A DNA stretch of 64,000 nucleotides from Veillonella rodentium (GCF_900187285.1 NZ_LT906470.1:1441501-1505500); one strand, 5' to 3'; shown: positions 17,523 through 26,348, counted from the stretch's first letter. Program-made: numbers and translations. Notes: generated by a model from the sequence alone, not told the origin.

Positions 17523-19316
17523 CTATGCCAATCCTAACGATAAAGTCTTTGCACGCTCCACGACGGCTATGAAAGCGGGCGGGATTAAAGATGCATCCAG
17601 GAATTGACTGATACGACGACCTACAATAACCCCCTTATTCGCATAGAACCAGGAGAAATAATAGATATGAAGGTCATCTATTTTACGATCTGAAATATTG
17701 GACAGACAGCGTTGTACAATTTGACTCTTTGTAATCCCCAGTTTCGCATAGCCGCGCCGTGCCATATCCTTCGTCACCATCGGACGTCCTTCATCTATAA
17801 TATCCCTGATAATGGCATCCATAACGGATCGTTTACGCAACTCCAGTAAATGAGCTACAAAATCCATTTCAAAGCAGATTTCATCGGTGTAAAAAACATT
17901 TCCATTACCTTTCGCATATTTTCCTTCCACATCGCGATCGTATAATGCCACAGTCGGTATGGCAAATTTATGAAACAGCTTTTGCAATTTGCTGATGGAG
18001 GATTCACCGCGCGCATTGATAAGACATATGCCAAAATAATCAAAATCCACACCCAAACGCTTGCCAAAACCTGCAAAACTGCCATATTCCGTCTCGCCTT
18101 CTACAATAATGATACATCGGGAATAAAGAGCTTCCTTCGCTTCAGGAAAATGCATAATCAGATGCTTCTCCACTTCCTTCGGAAAGTTAAAGGTAACGCC
18201 GCAAGCGGCACAGACCATATCCTGATCATCCCGATACAGACGAATAATATGGCGATAATCATCGACAAGAGCATCCGTACTATGAGTTACCACGAAAAGT
18301 TGCCCCAACAGACCGTCAATCTGAAACAATTCCCGAATAAGTCCGAGAAAGTCTTCATTCTCATTGGTCGCAATTTGACGATAATAGTTAAGCACGGCAC
18401 GCTGCAGGTAAGGACTTAAATGAAGTTCCGGCTCATCCACACTGATAAAGATAGGTAAGTATCGATGCCCATCCGCATCATATACGAGCAGAGATTCCAA
18501 GTTAATAGCAGCACTGCGAACCTTCATATAAATCTGAGCGAGAATTTTCAATGCTACCGCCATGATAAGACGCACATTATCAGCGGAGTATTTTCGTTCC
18601 ACTGTAGCCGATGTGGACAATACCTCGATGAGATGCTGCACATTCAACATGCAATATGGATCCAGATCCTCCCGTAAACTGTTGATTTCATGCTGTATAT
18701 TACGGTCAGGCACCTCCAGTTTAGACACATAACTCTGTAAAAGATGCCCCAGCTCAACATAAATTGAGGAAGGAATCGAAAACAGCTCCCTCTCCGAAGT
18801 ATCTCGATGACATACGTAAAGTGCATGACGAACCATGGAGAGCGGCATCGGCTCCATCTGTCCGTCATCAACTTTATATAACCTAGGGTATACTTCCTGC
18901 ACAACCTGCTCCAACCGCACCCGATATGTCAACTCCGAAGATAATGCATCATCATTAATACTATTTAAACTCGAGCCGTTACTTGAGGTTTTACTCTTCC
19001 TGTCCGCTCCCTTCATATCCGACGCGGTAGATGCGGCTTTAGCCTTCTTTATAATCTCCGCCTCTATTCCGCCTAACGGATATATATGATTTAATTCCGA
19101 CAGGGATAATTCAAGATCTATACGAATCGGTTTATTTACGTCTGTAAAATCGCCTTCACCGAAGCCCCGACACTCCATGATAATTTCCAGAAGATCCAGA
19201 AAATTTGATTTTCCAACGGCATTCTCACCGACAAAATAATTTATATCATTATGAAAGCTTAGTACCACATCCGCCAAATTCCGATAGTTTTCGATATGCA
19301 TCCATCGTATGTACAT
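17523..19316 (-). CDS. OLD-family ATPase/TOPRIM nuclease with a C2H2 zinc-finger insertion
   Basis: A 597-residue protein with an ABC/SMC-type ATPase N-terminal half: Walker A GENAVGKSN at residues 30-38 and a Walker B-like SVDEPELHLSPYLQ near 292-305. A C-terminal TOPRIM half has IIVEGETEYGSF near 403-414 and ALYDRDVEG near 457-465. OLD-family nucleases act in DNA repair or phage defence. Between the halves is CAACGVTFNFPKEVEKHLIMH, the C-x2-C-x12-H-x3-H spacing of a C2H2 zinc finger (C369, C372, H385, H389). No UvrD-like helicase lies next to it, so it is not a standard Gabija pair; it resembles a class 1 OLD protein. It starts at ATG 19316 with AAGGAGG. Confidence 0.85.
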   Translation of the reverse strand: MYIRWMHIENYRNLADVVLSFHNDINYFVGENAVGKSNFLDLLEIIMECRGFGEGDFTDVNKPIRIDLELSLSELNHIYPLGGIEAEIIKKAKAASTASDMKGADRKSKTSSNGSSLNSINDDALSSELTYRVRLEQVVQEVYPRLYKVDDGQMEPMPLSMVRHALYVCHRDTSERELFSIPSSIYVELGHLLQSYVSKLEVPDRNIQHEINSLREDLDPYCMLNVQHLIEVLSTSATVERKYSADNVRLIMAVALKILAQIYMKVRSAAINLESLLVYDADGHRYLPIFISVDEPELHLSPYLQRAVLNYYRQIATNENEDFLGLIRELFQIDGLLGQLFVVTHSTDALVDDYRHIIRLYRDDQDMVCAACGVTFNFPKEVEKHLIMHFPEAKEALYSRCIIIVEGETEYGSFAGFGKRLGVDFDYFGICLINARGESSISKLQKLFHKFAIPTVALYDRDVEGKYAKGNGNVFYTDEICFEMDFVAHLLELRKRSVMDAIIRDIIDEGRPMVTKDMARRGYAKLGITKSQIVQRCLSNISDRKIDDLHIYYFSWFYANKGVIVGRRISQFLDASLIPPAFIAVVERAKTLSLGLA

Positions 19317-19490
19317 AAGAGCCTCCTTCCCACCTGTTCTCCACGAGCAATCAGTCGAGCAATTTATAAACTACCTAACAAACAGTAAATGCACCGTACC
19401 GCATCACCATCCGCTTTATTGTCCCTGCTGCTCCGATACTAAATTGATATATGATTTTTTATCCATACAATTATAAATTATCACTTACAT

Positions 19491-19523
19491 AAAAAGGTGC
19501 CAATCACGACCGTGATCAGCACC
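19491..19523 (-). terminator. EamA-gene terminator
   Basis: The arms GGTGCTGATCACG and CGTGATTGGCACC (minus strand) form a hairpin with a small internal mismatch, followed by TTTTTATG. It lies about 45 bases past the EamA stop. Confidence 0.8.
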
Positions 19524-19565
19524 CCAGCTGTCATACAACGTTCTTACATTGTATATATTCGACAT

Positions 19566-20450
19566 TTATTTGTTTTTTTCCTCTATAACCTTGCCGCTCC
19601 CCACAGAACTTTGTTCCTTTAAACGCGTCAGCATAACGGACGCGATAAACATGGCGACGCCGGCACAGACCGTCGATACGGATAAACTTTCAGAAAAGAA
19701 AAGAAATCCGTAAAACGAACTGATGAAGACGCCTACGTATTGCAAAAATTGTGCCACCACCGCATTGGTGGTAACAAATGCACCGGTCAGGCAGAACTGA
19801 GCGACCACCGATATGCCGCCGATAATAGCGATAATAAGCCAGTCATATCCTTGAGGCATCACGAATTGATCAGTCGCTATAAAGCCGGCAAACATGCTGG
19901 TAATCAGAAAGTACGCCATGATTTCAAAATTGCTGTGCTGTCCACGCTTGCTGATGGTTCGTATCGTCGTATAAGCGGCCGCAGCCAACGCAGCGCCTAA
20001 AATGGCCACCAGTGCATACCACGAAAACGAATCATAGCTGAACGGGTTCACCATGACTATAACGGCGAACAGAATCAGACAGAGCCATTTACCGGCGCCT
20101 TTCGGTATCGATTCTTTCAGAAACAGAGCACTAAAGATAAAAACAAATATTCCCGTCGTCTGAAACAGGATTGTCGCATCGGACAATTTCATGTGCACCA
20201 AAGCGATGAAATTACATACCATACCAAAACCGCCGTATAGACCGCGCATGACAAGGAGTCCCCGATCCTCCTTTGAAAATCGGATACCCTTAACATACAT
20301 GATGATAAGTACCGCAACGGTCCCGAAGAGCCCGCGGGCAAAGGCAATCTCCCCGGGCGGAATATTAGTACCCAGCAATTTTACAAATACATTCATCGTG
20401 CTGAATAAAAGTGCGGATAATAAAGCATATATAAGGCCCTTTTTAGCCAT
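19566..20450 (-). CDS. EamA-family (DMT superfamily) transporter
   Basis: A 294-residue integral membrane protein with about ten hydrophobic segments in two EamA repeats (roughly residues 5-135 and 145-280). The first half starts MAKKGLIYALLSALLFSTMN and contains the EIAFARGLFG segment typical of drug/metabolite exporters. The substrate is unknown; relatives export amino acids, purines or other metabolites. It lies between thrC and the OLD gene on the same strand and has its own terminator. Confidence 0.85.
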   Translation of the reverse strand: MAKKGLIYALLSALLFSTMNVFVKLLGTNIPPGEIAFARGLFGTVAVLIIMYVKGIRFSKEDRGLLVMRGLYGGFGMVCNFIALVHMKLSDATILFQTTGIFVFIFSALFLKESIPKGAGKWLCLILFAVIVMVNPFSYDSFSWYALVAILGAALAAAAYTTIRTISKRGQHSNFEIMAYFLITSMFAGFIATDQFVMPQGYDWLIIAIIGGISVVAQFCLTGAFVTTNAVVAQFLQYVGVFISSFYGFLFFSESLSVSTVCAGVAMFIASVMLTRLKEQSSVGSGKVIEEKNK

Positions 20451-20677
20451 AGCCCCTCCTTGAATTGTTTCTCCCCATGTAATTCTGAATCCATCGTTCT
20501 ATAAATGATCGATAAATCTATAAAGCTGACAATCCATATTGCATATACTAAATAGTCAGGTAGCTAATTAAATGGATAGTTCAGTTAATTACTCAGTTGG
20601 ATAGCCAGATTGATTACTAGTAAACGCCCAGCTAAATATACAGATATACCGCCCTTCCTCGGAAAGGCGGCATCATA

Positions 20678-22177
20678 TTATTTAGAGAATGTATCTACAA
20701 AATCTAAAATCTCCTGTTTCATATTCTCTTTATCAATCGCTTTTGTAAAGCGTAATGCTTTAGACTGTAACGCCTCCAGTTGTTTAGGGAATCCCACGCC
20801 TGTCACAGCGGAGATATTATGCAAGCTTTCATACGGAGTCGCCCCCGCCTTGATATCCAAAGCCTCACAAATCGCTGTAGGGAATTTGAACGGATGCGCC
20901 GTGGACGCGATAATCGTATGGCGAGCACCGTCTTCAGGATGTTTTTCCAATTCCTTCATGTATGCACCCATAGCTACGGCCGTATGCGGATCCATCACAT
21001 AACCATAGGAGTTATAAACCTGTTCGATAATCGCCTTCGTTTCTTCGTCATCTACATAAGCGCCGGAAAAAGTCGCCTTAACCCGTTTGAATTCCTCTTC
21101 GTTAACAGATAATTTACCCGTCGCTTTAAGATCTTTCATCCACCCCGCCGTTCTTTCACAATCCTCGCCGGAAATATAGTATAAGAAACGTTCAAAGTTC
21201 GAGGATTCAAGAATATCCATCGACGGAGAAATAGTCGTATAGAACGGACGATTCATATCATATGTGCCGGTTTCAAAGAATTCGGTGAGCACATTATTCT
21301 GATTGGATGCGCAGATTAATTTACCGATAGGAATCCCCATTTTTTTCGCATAATATGCAGCCAGAATATTACCGAAATTACCGGTCGGTACCACGACATT
21401 AAACGCTTCATCCTCATGGATTGCGCCTTGCGCCACAAGTTCAGCATAGGCATTGACATAATACACCACCTGCGGCGCCAAACGCCCGATATTGATGGAG
21501 TTAGCGCTGGAGAACATAACGCCCTTTTCCGCCACCTCTCGTGCCGTCTCTTTATCTACGAATAAGCGCTTTAAGAATTGCTGAGCATCATCAAAATTAC
21601 CACGAATAGCCGTCACATTGACATTTGCCCCCTCCTGTTTCTGCATCTGTTCCGCCTGCATAGGGCTGACACCGTCCGTCGGATAGAATACTTGAATATG
21701 AGTACCCGGCACATCTTTAAAACCTTCCAATGCCGCTTTGCCCGTATCACCGGATGTGGCGGTCAAGATGAGTACTTCCTTCTGTTCACCTTCCGCTTCT
21801 TTTGCAGCTACCAACAGATATGGGAAAAGAGACAACGCCATGTCTTTGAAGGCTTGCGTACGTCCATGGAACAGTTCCAGTACGGATACTTTTCCCAATA
21901 GGGAATGAAGCGGCGCAATATCTCGTGTGTTGAAATTCGCATCGCTGTAGGCGGAATGAATCATATCCTTCAAATGAGCTTCGGAGAAGCACGGAAATAG
22001 TTTCGCCAATACAACAGCCGCTACCTCTTGATAGCTTTTATCTTTCACATCATCGTATGTCAAGCAGTTAACAGGGAATAAAGAAGGCACATATAAGCCT
22101 CCGTCCTCTGCCAAGCCATGTAACAACGCATAGGTTTCATTTACCGCAACTGTACCGCGGGTGCTAGTATAATTCAT
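20678..22177 (-). CDS. thrC: Threonine synthase
   Basis: A 499-residue PLP enzyme that makes threonine from O-phosphohomoserine. It has the N-terminal NYTSTRG segment and GLAEDGGLYVPS of the long (E. coli/yeast-like) class. The PLP lysine is in HGRTQAFKDMALSLF, and the phosphate loop is ATSGDTGKAALEG. The ATG at 22177 is used since the upstream ATG at 22189 overlaps the GATGAGG ribosome binding site. No T-box leader was recognised upstream. No other threonine-pathway gene is adjacent. Confidence 0.94.
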   Translation of the reverse strand: MNYTSTRGTVAVNETYALLHGLAEDGGLYVPSLFPVNCLTYDDVKDKSYQEVAAVVLAKLFPCFSEAHLKDMIHSAYSDANFNTRDIAPLHSLLGKVSVLELFHGRTQAFKDMALSLFPYLLVAAKEAEGEQKEVLILTATSGDTGKAALEGFKDVPGTHIQVFYPTDGVSPMQAEQMQKQEGANVNVTAIRGNFDDAQQFLKRLFVDKETAREVAEKGVMFSSANSINIGRLAPQVVYYVNAYAELVAQGAIHEDEAFNVVVPTGNFGNILAAYYAKKMGIPIGKLICASNQNNVLTEFFETGTYDMNRPFYTTISPSMDILESSNFERFLYYISGEDCERTAGWMKDLKATGKLSVNEEEFKRVKATFSGAYVDDEETKAIIEQVYNSYGYVMDPHTAVAMGAYMKELEKHPEDGARHTIIASTAHPFKFPTAICEALDIKAGATPYESLHNISAVTGVGFPKQLEALQSKALRFTKAIDKENMKQEILDFVDTFSK

Positions 22178-22571
22178 GAAATACCTCATCTATAAACGGA
22201 CTACATTCTATGGAATCTAATAAGTTTTATTATAGCATAAAAGCACCCCAAAAGGAGCGCTTTCTATTTTTCGGAACCATATTTAGATATGCATCGACAA
22301 TAATAATCCCCATATCTGTGACATTATATTTCTTCTTCTGTGATAGCATCCAATGTATCAAGATTACTTATATTTTTGTGGCTTCAATATATTCCATCTG
22401 ATCGTACCGCACACGTAAATCTCCAACTGCACACTTAAAATCAAGGATATCAAACTAGGGTATAGAGCAAAAGCTGTTACAAGTTTAAGAATTATAGGAC
22501 AAAAGGTGTTGCAAATTTAATCTCATAAATAAAAAAAGAACCCGCATGTTCATGTGAGTTCTCTTTTAATA
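22178..22571. other. Intergenic region between thrC and tRNA-Lys
   Basis: No gene is supported in this gap of nearly 400 bp. It holds the tRNA terminator at its right end, a weak hairpin at 22237-22262 (AAAGCGCTCC/GGGGTGCTTT on the minus strand) and a TATAAT box close behind it that could belong to a thrC promoter without a good -35. Confidence 0.5.
22531..22563 (-). terminator. tRNA-Lys terminator
   Basis: A 12-bp stem (GAACTCACATG against CATGCGGGTTC, with wobble) and a two-to-four-base loop is followed on the minus strand by a seven-T run. It ends the tRNA-Lys transcript. Confidence 0.85.
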
Positions 22572-22647
22572 TGGTGGACCACCAGGGGTTCGAACCCTGG
22601 ACACCCTGATTAAGAGTCAGGTGCTCTGCCAGCTGAGCTAGTGGTCC
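22572..22647 (-). tRNA. tRNA-Lys (anticodon CTT)
   Basis: The 76-base gene starts GGACCAC and ends GTGGTCC-A-CCA with an encoded CCA tail. The D-arm is CTCAGCTGGCAGAG. The anticodon stem-loop CCTGA-CTCTTAA-TCAGG gives anticodon CTT, and the T-arm carries GGTTCGAACC. Confidence 0.97.
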
Positions 22648-22668
22648 ATAACAAAATATATTATATGA

Positions 22669-22717
22669 CTATTTTATGGGAATGTAAAGAATATATTAGA
22701 CTCCTTCCCATAAAATA
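22669..22717 (-). terminator. Long hairpin after the moaA operon
   Basis: Perfect 13-base arms CTATTTTATGGGA and TCCCATAAAATAG enclose a loop of about 23 bases just beyond the orphan gene stop. The downstream minus-strand sequence is AT-rich but has no clean T-run, so it may be a stabilising or weak terminator hairpin. Confidence 0.5.
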
Positions 22718-22732
22718 GCATATTAAAATATA

Positions 22733-23035
22733 TCAATACTGTAACATCCAGTCTTTTATAATATTACACGATTTGGTAGGAATCACATCGGTAGTTCCGA
22801 CGCATTCCGAATCGCTGTACATCTGCAATACACTGTGGGTGCGGCTCACTTCTTTCACGATTACATTCGTCAACTTCGCCTTAAGCACACTGAACTGCAA
22901 ACCATATCGTCCCATATAGGTAAACACTTCTTTTTGTGTATCATACTCCATATGGACTTGTAACATCTTACCACCGGGCCAACATTCTTCAACAAATGTT
23001 TTGGATCGAGGTTTCAAGAAATCAAAAAATCCCAT
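22733..23035 (-). CDS. Small orphan protein translationally linked to moaA
   Basis: I do not recognise the family. The 100-residue product starts MGFFDFLKPRSKTFVEECW and is predicted soluble, mixed alpha/beta. ATG 23035 lies one base after the moaA stop (TAG-T-ATG), with GGAGGGT as ribosome binding site inside the moaA end. This start replaces a longer in-frame reading that would overlap moaA. Tight coupling suggests a role tied to MoaA or cofactor supply, but no motif supports a specific function. Confidence 0.7.
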   Translation of the reverse strand: MGFFDFLKPRSKTFVEECWPGGKMLQVHMEYDTQKEVFTYMGRYGLQFSVLKAKLTNVIVKEVSRTHSVLQMYSDSECVGTTDVIPTKSCNIIKDWMLQY

Positions 23036-23036
23036 A

Positions 23037-24002
23037 CTACCCTCCAATGCGCCACATAGGGCGCTCCGGCTGTTCCATAGTAATACCGCCATGGCGTTCC
23101 TGTTTACGTTGTAAAGCTCGTTCGATGTGATCCGCCAGTGCTGCTTCCGAAATACCGTTGCGCACAAGGGACACCAAATCAGCTTCGTCATCACGCAGGA
23201 GGCAGAGTCTCATTTGCCCGTCCGATGTAAGGCGTACACGGTTGCAGGAATCGCAATAGCTATGGGACATAGAAAATATAAATCCTATATTTTTACCGCT
23301 CGGCAAGCTGAAATACGTAGCCGGGCCGAAGCCGTATACAGAATGCGCCTCTACAAGAGCGCCTCCGACAACGCGTTCTAGCTGGGACTTCCACTCATCA
23401 AATGTCGGTCCATGAAAAGCATCCCCCTGAAACGGCATATATTCGATAAAACGCCATACAACAGGCCATTTTTCAACATACTGTAATAAAGATCGGACTT
23501 CATCATCCGACCAGTGCCGGGACAATACGGTATTAATTTTAACGGATTTAAAGTTTGCATCTATAGCACTTCGGATACCGTTCAGAACGGAATCCAACTG
23601 CCCTTCTTTGCCTACACAAACGGCAAATGCGTCACTTTCCAAGGAATCCAAACTGATATTGACACGATGTAATCCGAGTTTTCTCAACTTCTGTGCCCGT
23701 GAAGCCAGCAAACTGCCATTGGTGGTCATGGAGATATCTTCAAACCAACCACTGCTTTTAATTCGACTCAACAAGTTCTCAATGTGAGGGTATAATAGCG
23801 GTTCTCCGCCGGTAAGGCGTACCGCTTTCACACCGATTCGATAAAAAGCACCGAGAATAAACATCCATTCATCGACCGATAACAACTGAGTTTGACTTTG
23901 AGGCGTAATCTCTGATGGCCGGCAATAGGGACAACAAAAATTACACGCATCTGTCAGCGACAGACGTACATATTCAATGGTACGGCCCCATGCGTCTTTC
24001 AT
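23037..24002 (-). CDS. moaA: GTP 3',8-cyclase MoaA (molybdenum cofactor biosynthesis)
   Basis: A 321-residue radical SAM enzyme carrying out the first step of molybdopterin synthesis. The SAM cluster motif is C20-x3-C24-x2-C27, followed by RLTGGEPLL. The second [4Fe-4S] cluster is bound in the C-terminal YCDSCNRVRLTSDGQMRLCL, and the protein ends in GG (RIGG), which MoaA needs. It follows the MOSC gene by 25 bp and is followed by a one-base gap to a small orphan gene. Other Moco genes are at 35.7-38.0 kb. The end product could supply the XdhD enzyme at the left edge. Confidence 0.95.
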   Translation of the reverse strand: MKDAWGRTIEYVRLSLTDACNFCCPYCRPSEITPQSQTQLLSVDEWMFILGAFYRIGVKAVRLTGGEPLLYPHIENLLSRIKSSGWFEDISMTTNGSLLASRAQKLRKLGLHRVNISLDSLESDAFAVCVGKEGQLDSVLNGIRSAIDANFKSVKINTVLSRHWSDDEVRSLLQYVEKWPVVWRFIEYMPFQGDAFHGPTFDEWKSQLERVVGGALVEAHSVYGFGPATYFSLPSGKNIGFIFSMSHSYCDSCNRVRLTSDGQMRLCLLRDDEADLVSLVRNGISEAALADHIERALQRKQERHGGITMEQPERPMWRIGG

Positions 24003-24027
24003 AATCCACCTCGTTTACTAACATTTA

Positions 24028-24468
24028 TTATTTAATAATCGATACATCATCACCGACGCGAATCGTACCGTTTTTAAGTACCTTCCCAAAAATCCCCTGT
24101 GTGGGCATAATACAGGAACCGACCTGTTTCATGATTTCACAGCCTTGATGACATTCCTTACCGATTTGAGTAACCTCCAACACAGTCTCGTCACCAAGCT
24201 TAAGATGCGTTCCTACAGCCAATTCATAGAGGACCATGCCTTCAACGGTAATATTTTCCGCAAAATCTCCGGGGTGTACATCCGCCCCTTGTTCACGCAT
24301 ATGATCGATGCTGGCGATGCCGAGTAAACTGATTTGACGATGCCAGTTTCCCGCATGTGCATCCCCTTCCATACCATGATCCACGATGAGATTCGCCGAT
24401 TCGATATTGTGTTTCTTTTGCCCTTTTCTCTCACTGATAGAGATAGCAATAATTTTTCCTTCTGCCAT
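24028..24468 (-). CDS. MOSC-domain protein
   Basis: A 146-residue stand-alone MOSC domain, a fold found at the C-terminus of Moco sulfurases and in YiiM-like proteins. Visible features are an N-terminal ISISERKGQKKHNIESANL, HGMEGDAHAGNWHRQIS and the conserved C of ECHQGCEIMKQVG near the C-terminus. It may sulfurate or carry molybdenum cofactor. It opens the operon with moaA and has AAGGAG upstream. Two CRP/FNR-like palindromes lie upstream of its start. Confidence 0.88.
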   Translation of the reverse strand: MAEGKIIAISISERKGQKKHNIESANLIVDHGMEGDAHAGNWHRQISLLGIASIDHMREQGADVHPGDFAENITVEGMVLYELAVGTHLKLGDETVLEVTQIGKECHQGCEIMKQVGSCIMPTQGIFGKVLKNGTIRVGDDVSIIK

Positions 24469-24508
24469 GTGCTCCTTCCCTTCTTATGGGAATACATCAA
24501 TACATAAC

Positions 24509-24514
24509 TTTATA
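24509..24514 (-). promoter_or_regulatory. Candidate -10 box for the MOSC-moaA operon
   Basis: TATAAA sits at the position expected if the proximal CRP-type palindrome is centred at -61.5 (start near 24502). There is no clear -35 box, which fits an activator-dependent promoter. This is an inference from spacing only. Confidence 0.4.
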
Positions 24515-24552
24515 TAAATATTAATCTATCAAAATTTTTCTTGCACTATTTC

Positions 24553-24574
24553 TTTTGTGAAAGCTTTCACAAAA
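24553..24574. promoter_or_regulatory. CRP/FNR-family operator candidate, perfect palindrome
   Basis: A 22-bp perfect palindrome with core TTGTGAAAGCTTTCACAA contains TGTGA-N6-TCACA, the classical CRP half-site arrangement. It lies 85-106 bp upstream of the MOSC start codon. Confidence 0.6.
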
Positions 24575-24624
24575 CAGTTCTACATTTATCTGTTTATTAT
24601 AACATAATATTCATACAAATCCCC

Positions 24625-24640
24625 TGTGATTTAAATCACT
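24625..24640. promoter_or_regulatory. Second CRP/FNR-like site
   Basis: TGTGA-TTTAAA-TCACT matches the same TGTGA-N6-TCACA pattern with one terminal mismatch and contains a 14-bp perfect palindrome. Its centre lies 69 bp from the first site. Confidence 0.5.
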
Positions 24641-24734
24641 AATCTATTTGCTGTTCCAATTAAATCGGGGATTCATTCGGCCTATTTCGGATATATAAGG
24701 CTAATCCTGCATACAAAAAACTCACTCATATAAC

Positions 24735-24780
24735 GGACTGTCCCTCCAGAAATTGTGTCCAAATTCTGGAGGGACAGTTC
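24735..24780 (-). terminator. Hairpin after the NCS2 permease gene
   Basis: The arms ACTGTCCCTCCAGAA and TTCTGGAGGGACAGT flank an inner loop of about 12 bases, starting 31 bases past the permease stop. On the minus strand a six-T run follows after about 14 further bases. The loop resembles that of the hairpin at 56.46-56.51 kb although the stems differ. Confidence 0.65.
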
Positions 24781-24810
24781 ATAAAACAAGGTTCTTCTAT
24801 GGCACGACAA

Positions 24811-26139
24811 TTACCGACGCCCCATTGTCTGGAACTCATCACCGTGATTAACTCCATTGAGCAATAAATTCAATAAGATAGCTGTAATGCTGCCGAAGGT
24901 AATACCGGATTGTAAAATAATTTGCGCCCATGCAGGGAAATTCATATAAAATGTCGGAGCCGCAATTGGAATCATGGCTACACCGATACTGATGGCAACG
25001 AGCATCAAATTGTGATTGCCATCAAAGCTGACCTTACCAAGAGATCGTATGCCGCTGGCGATAATCATACCGAACATCGCAATACCGGCACCTCCGAGCA
25101 CCGCATTCGGAATACTGGCAACAACGGCCGCCAATTTAGGGAACATACCTAATAGGATTAGAATAATACCGGATGTAGCGACTACAAATCGGCTTTTAAC
25201 ACCTGTTACGGCAATAAGGCCTACATTTTGAGCAAATGCCGTATAAGGAAAGCTGTTTAGAACGCCGCCGATCACTGTTGAAACGCCGTCAGCCCGAATA
25301 ATGGAGGCCAACTCTTTTCGACCGATCTTTTTATCTACGATTTCACCGATTGCAATACTATCGCCGGTTGTTTCAACCATGACCACGAGCATAACGACAA
25401 TCATCGAAATCACAGAAGCCCAGTCAAAAGTAGGTAATCCGAAATAAAAAGGTTCAATAAACGCCACCCATTGGGACCGTCCTACTTCTTCAAAACTTGC
25501 TACGCCCATCGCAAAGGCAATCGCAGTACCTGCAATCAGTCCGATTAATACAGACAGATTCCCGAGAAAGCCTGTAGCAAACTTATACACAAATACTACG
25601 ATCAAAAACGTAATAAAGCCGAGGCCAATGTTGGTATAACTACCGAAATCAGGGCTACCCGCGCCGCCCCCCATCCAGTTAATGGCCACAGGCATCAAGT
25701 TAATACCGATAAGGGTGATAATGGTCCCGGTCACAACAGGAGGAAATAGACGAATGAAACGGCTAAAGAATGGCGCAACCAGAAATGTAAATAGCCCCGC
25801 TAAGATGATAGCTCCATAAATGGCCGGCATACCGTGCTGTGCACCGATCATGGCCATAGGACCGACAGAAGCAAAGGTGACACCTTGAATCATGGGAATA
25901 CGTCCCCCTACATTCCCAAAGCCTAACGTTTGGATCAGTGTTGCAATGCCGCAGGTAAACAAGTCAGCGGTAATAAGCCGAATTAAATCCTCCATGGGCA
26001 AATTCATCGCCTGTGCAACAATAATCGGCACCGCCACGGCACCAGCGTACATAGCCAACACATGTTGCAGCCCAAAAGCAAACAGCTTCGGAATCGGCAA
26101 CATGGTATCCACTGTATTGATTTGTTCATGCTCCGTCAT
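24811..26139 (-). CDS. NCS2-family purine (xanthine/urate-type) permease
   Basis: A 442-residue nucleobase:cation symporter with about 12-14 membrane segments. The family signature Q-N-x-G-x4-T-G is present as QNVGLIAVTG, preceded by ETTGDSIAIGEI with the conserved acidic substrate-site residue. Features favour the xanthine/uric acid branch over the uracil branch, but sequence alone does not fix the substrate. It has its own ribosome binding site (AGGAGA) and lies beside fchA-fhs. It would supply substrate to the catabolic purine enzymes at 1-11 kb. Confidence 0.88.
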   Translation of the reverse strand: MTEHEQINTVDTMLPIPKLFAFGLQHVLAMYAGAVAVPIIVAQAMNLPMEDLIRLITADLFTCGIATLIQTLGFGNVGGRIPMIQGVTFASVGPMAMIGAQHGMPAIYGAIILAGLFTFLVAPFFSRFIRLFPPVVTGTIITLIGINLMPVAINWMGGGAGSPDFGSYTNIGLGFITFLIVVFVYKFATGFLGNLSVLIGLIAGTAIAFAMGVASFEEVGRSQWVAFIEPFYFGLPTFDWASVISMIVVMLVVMVETTGDSIAIGEIVDKKIGRKELASIIRADGVSTVIGGVLNSFPYTAFAQNVGLIAVTGVKSRFVVATSGIILILLGMFPKLAAVVASIPNAVLGGAGIAMFGMIIASGIRSLGKVSFDGNHNLMLVAISIGVAMIPIAAPTFYMNFPAWAQIILQSGITFGSITAILLNLLLNGVNHGDEFQTMGRR

Positions 26140-26209
26140 AATTATCTCCTATGTAAAACCATAAATATTACCTGTTTATTTTACATGATTGTTCGGATTT
26201 TAACAATAT

Positions 26210-26255
26210 AAAAAGGAAATCCGTGGTAATTTATTCTACCACGGACTTCCTTTTT
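26210..26255. terminator. Bidirectional terminator between fchA and the permease
   Basis: Arms of 19 bases (AAAAAGGAAATCCGTGGTA against TACCACGGACTTCCTTTTT, one mismatch) around an eight-base loop are flanked by A/T runs on both sides. It separates the fhs-fchA transcript from the permease gene. Confidence 0.85.
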
Positions 26256-26348
26256 CAATATTTACCGAACATTATGCAATTATCAAGATTATAATATTCA
26301 AATTCTATCTATTCGTATAAACAATCATTTATTTAACGGTGAAACAAT

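Noticed and set aside
17523-19316. Gabija (GajA-GajB) defence pair
   Set aside because: The OLD gene has the right architecture for GajA but its neighbours are mscL and an EamA transporter; no UvrD-like helicase is adjacent.
22210-22401. 63-codon plus-strand reading frame upstream of thrC
   Set aside because: AT-rich, no ribosome binding site, no family resemblance; treated as chance.
22178-22571. T-box leader upstream of thrC (also considered for ilvB and glnS)
   Set aside because: No AGGGTGG-type T-box sequence was found near these genes; the ilvB and glnS leaders are too short.
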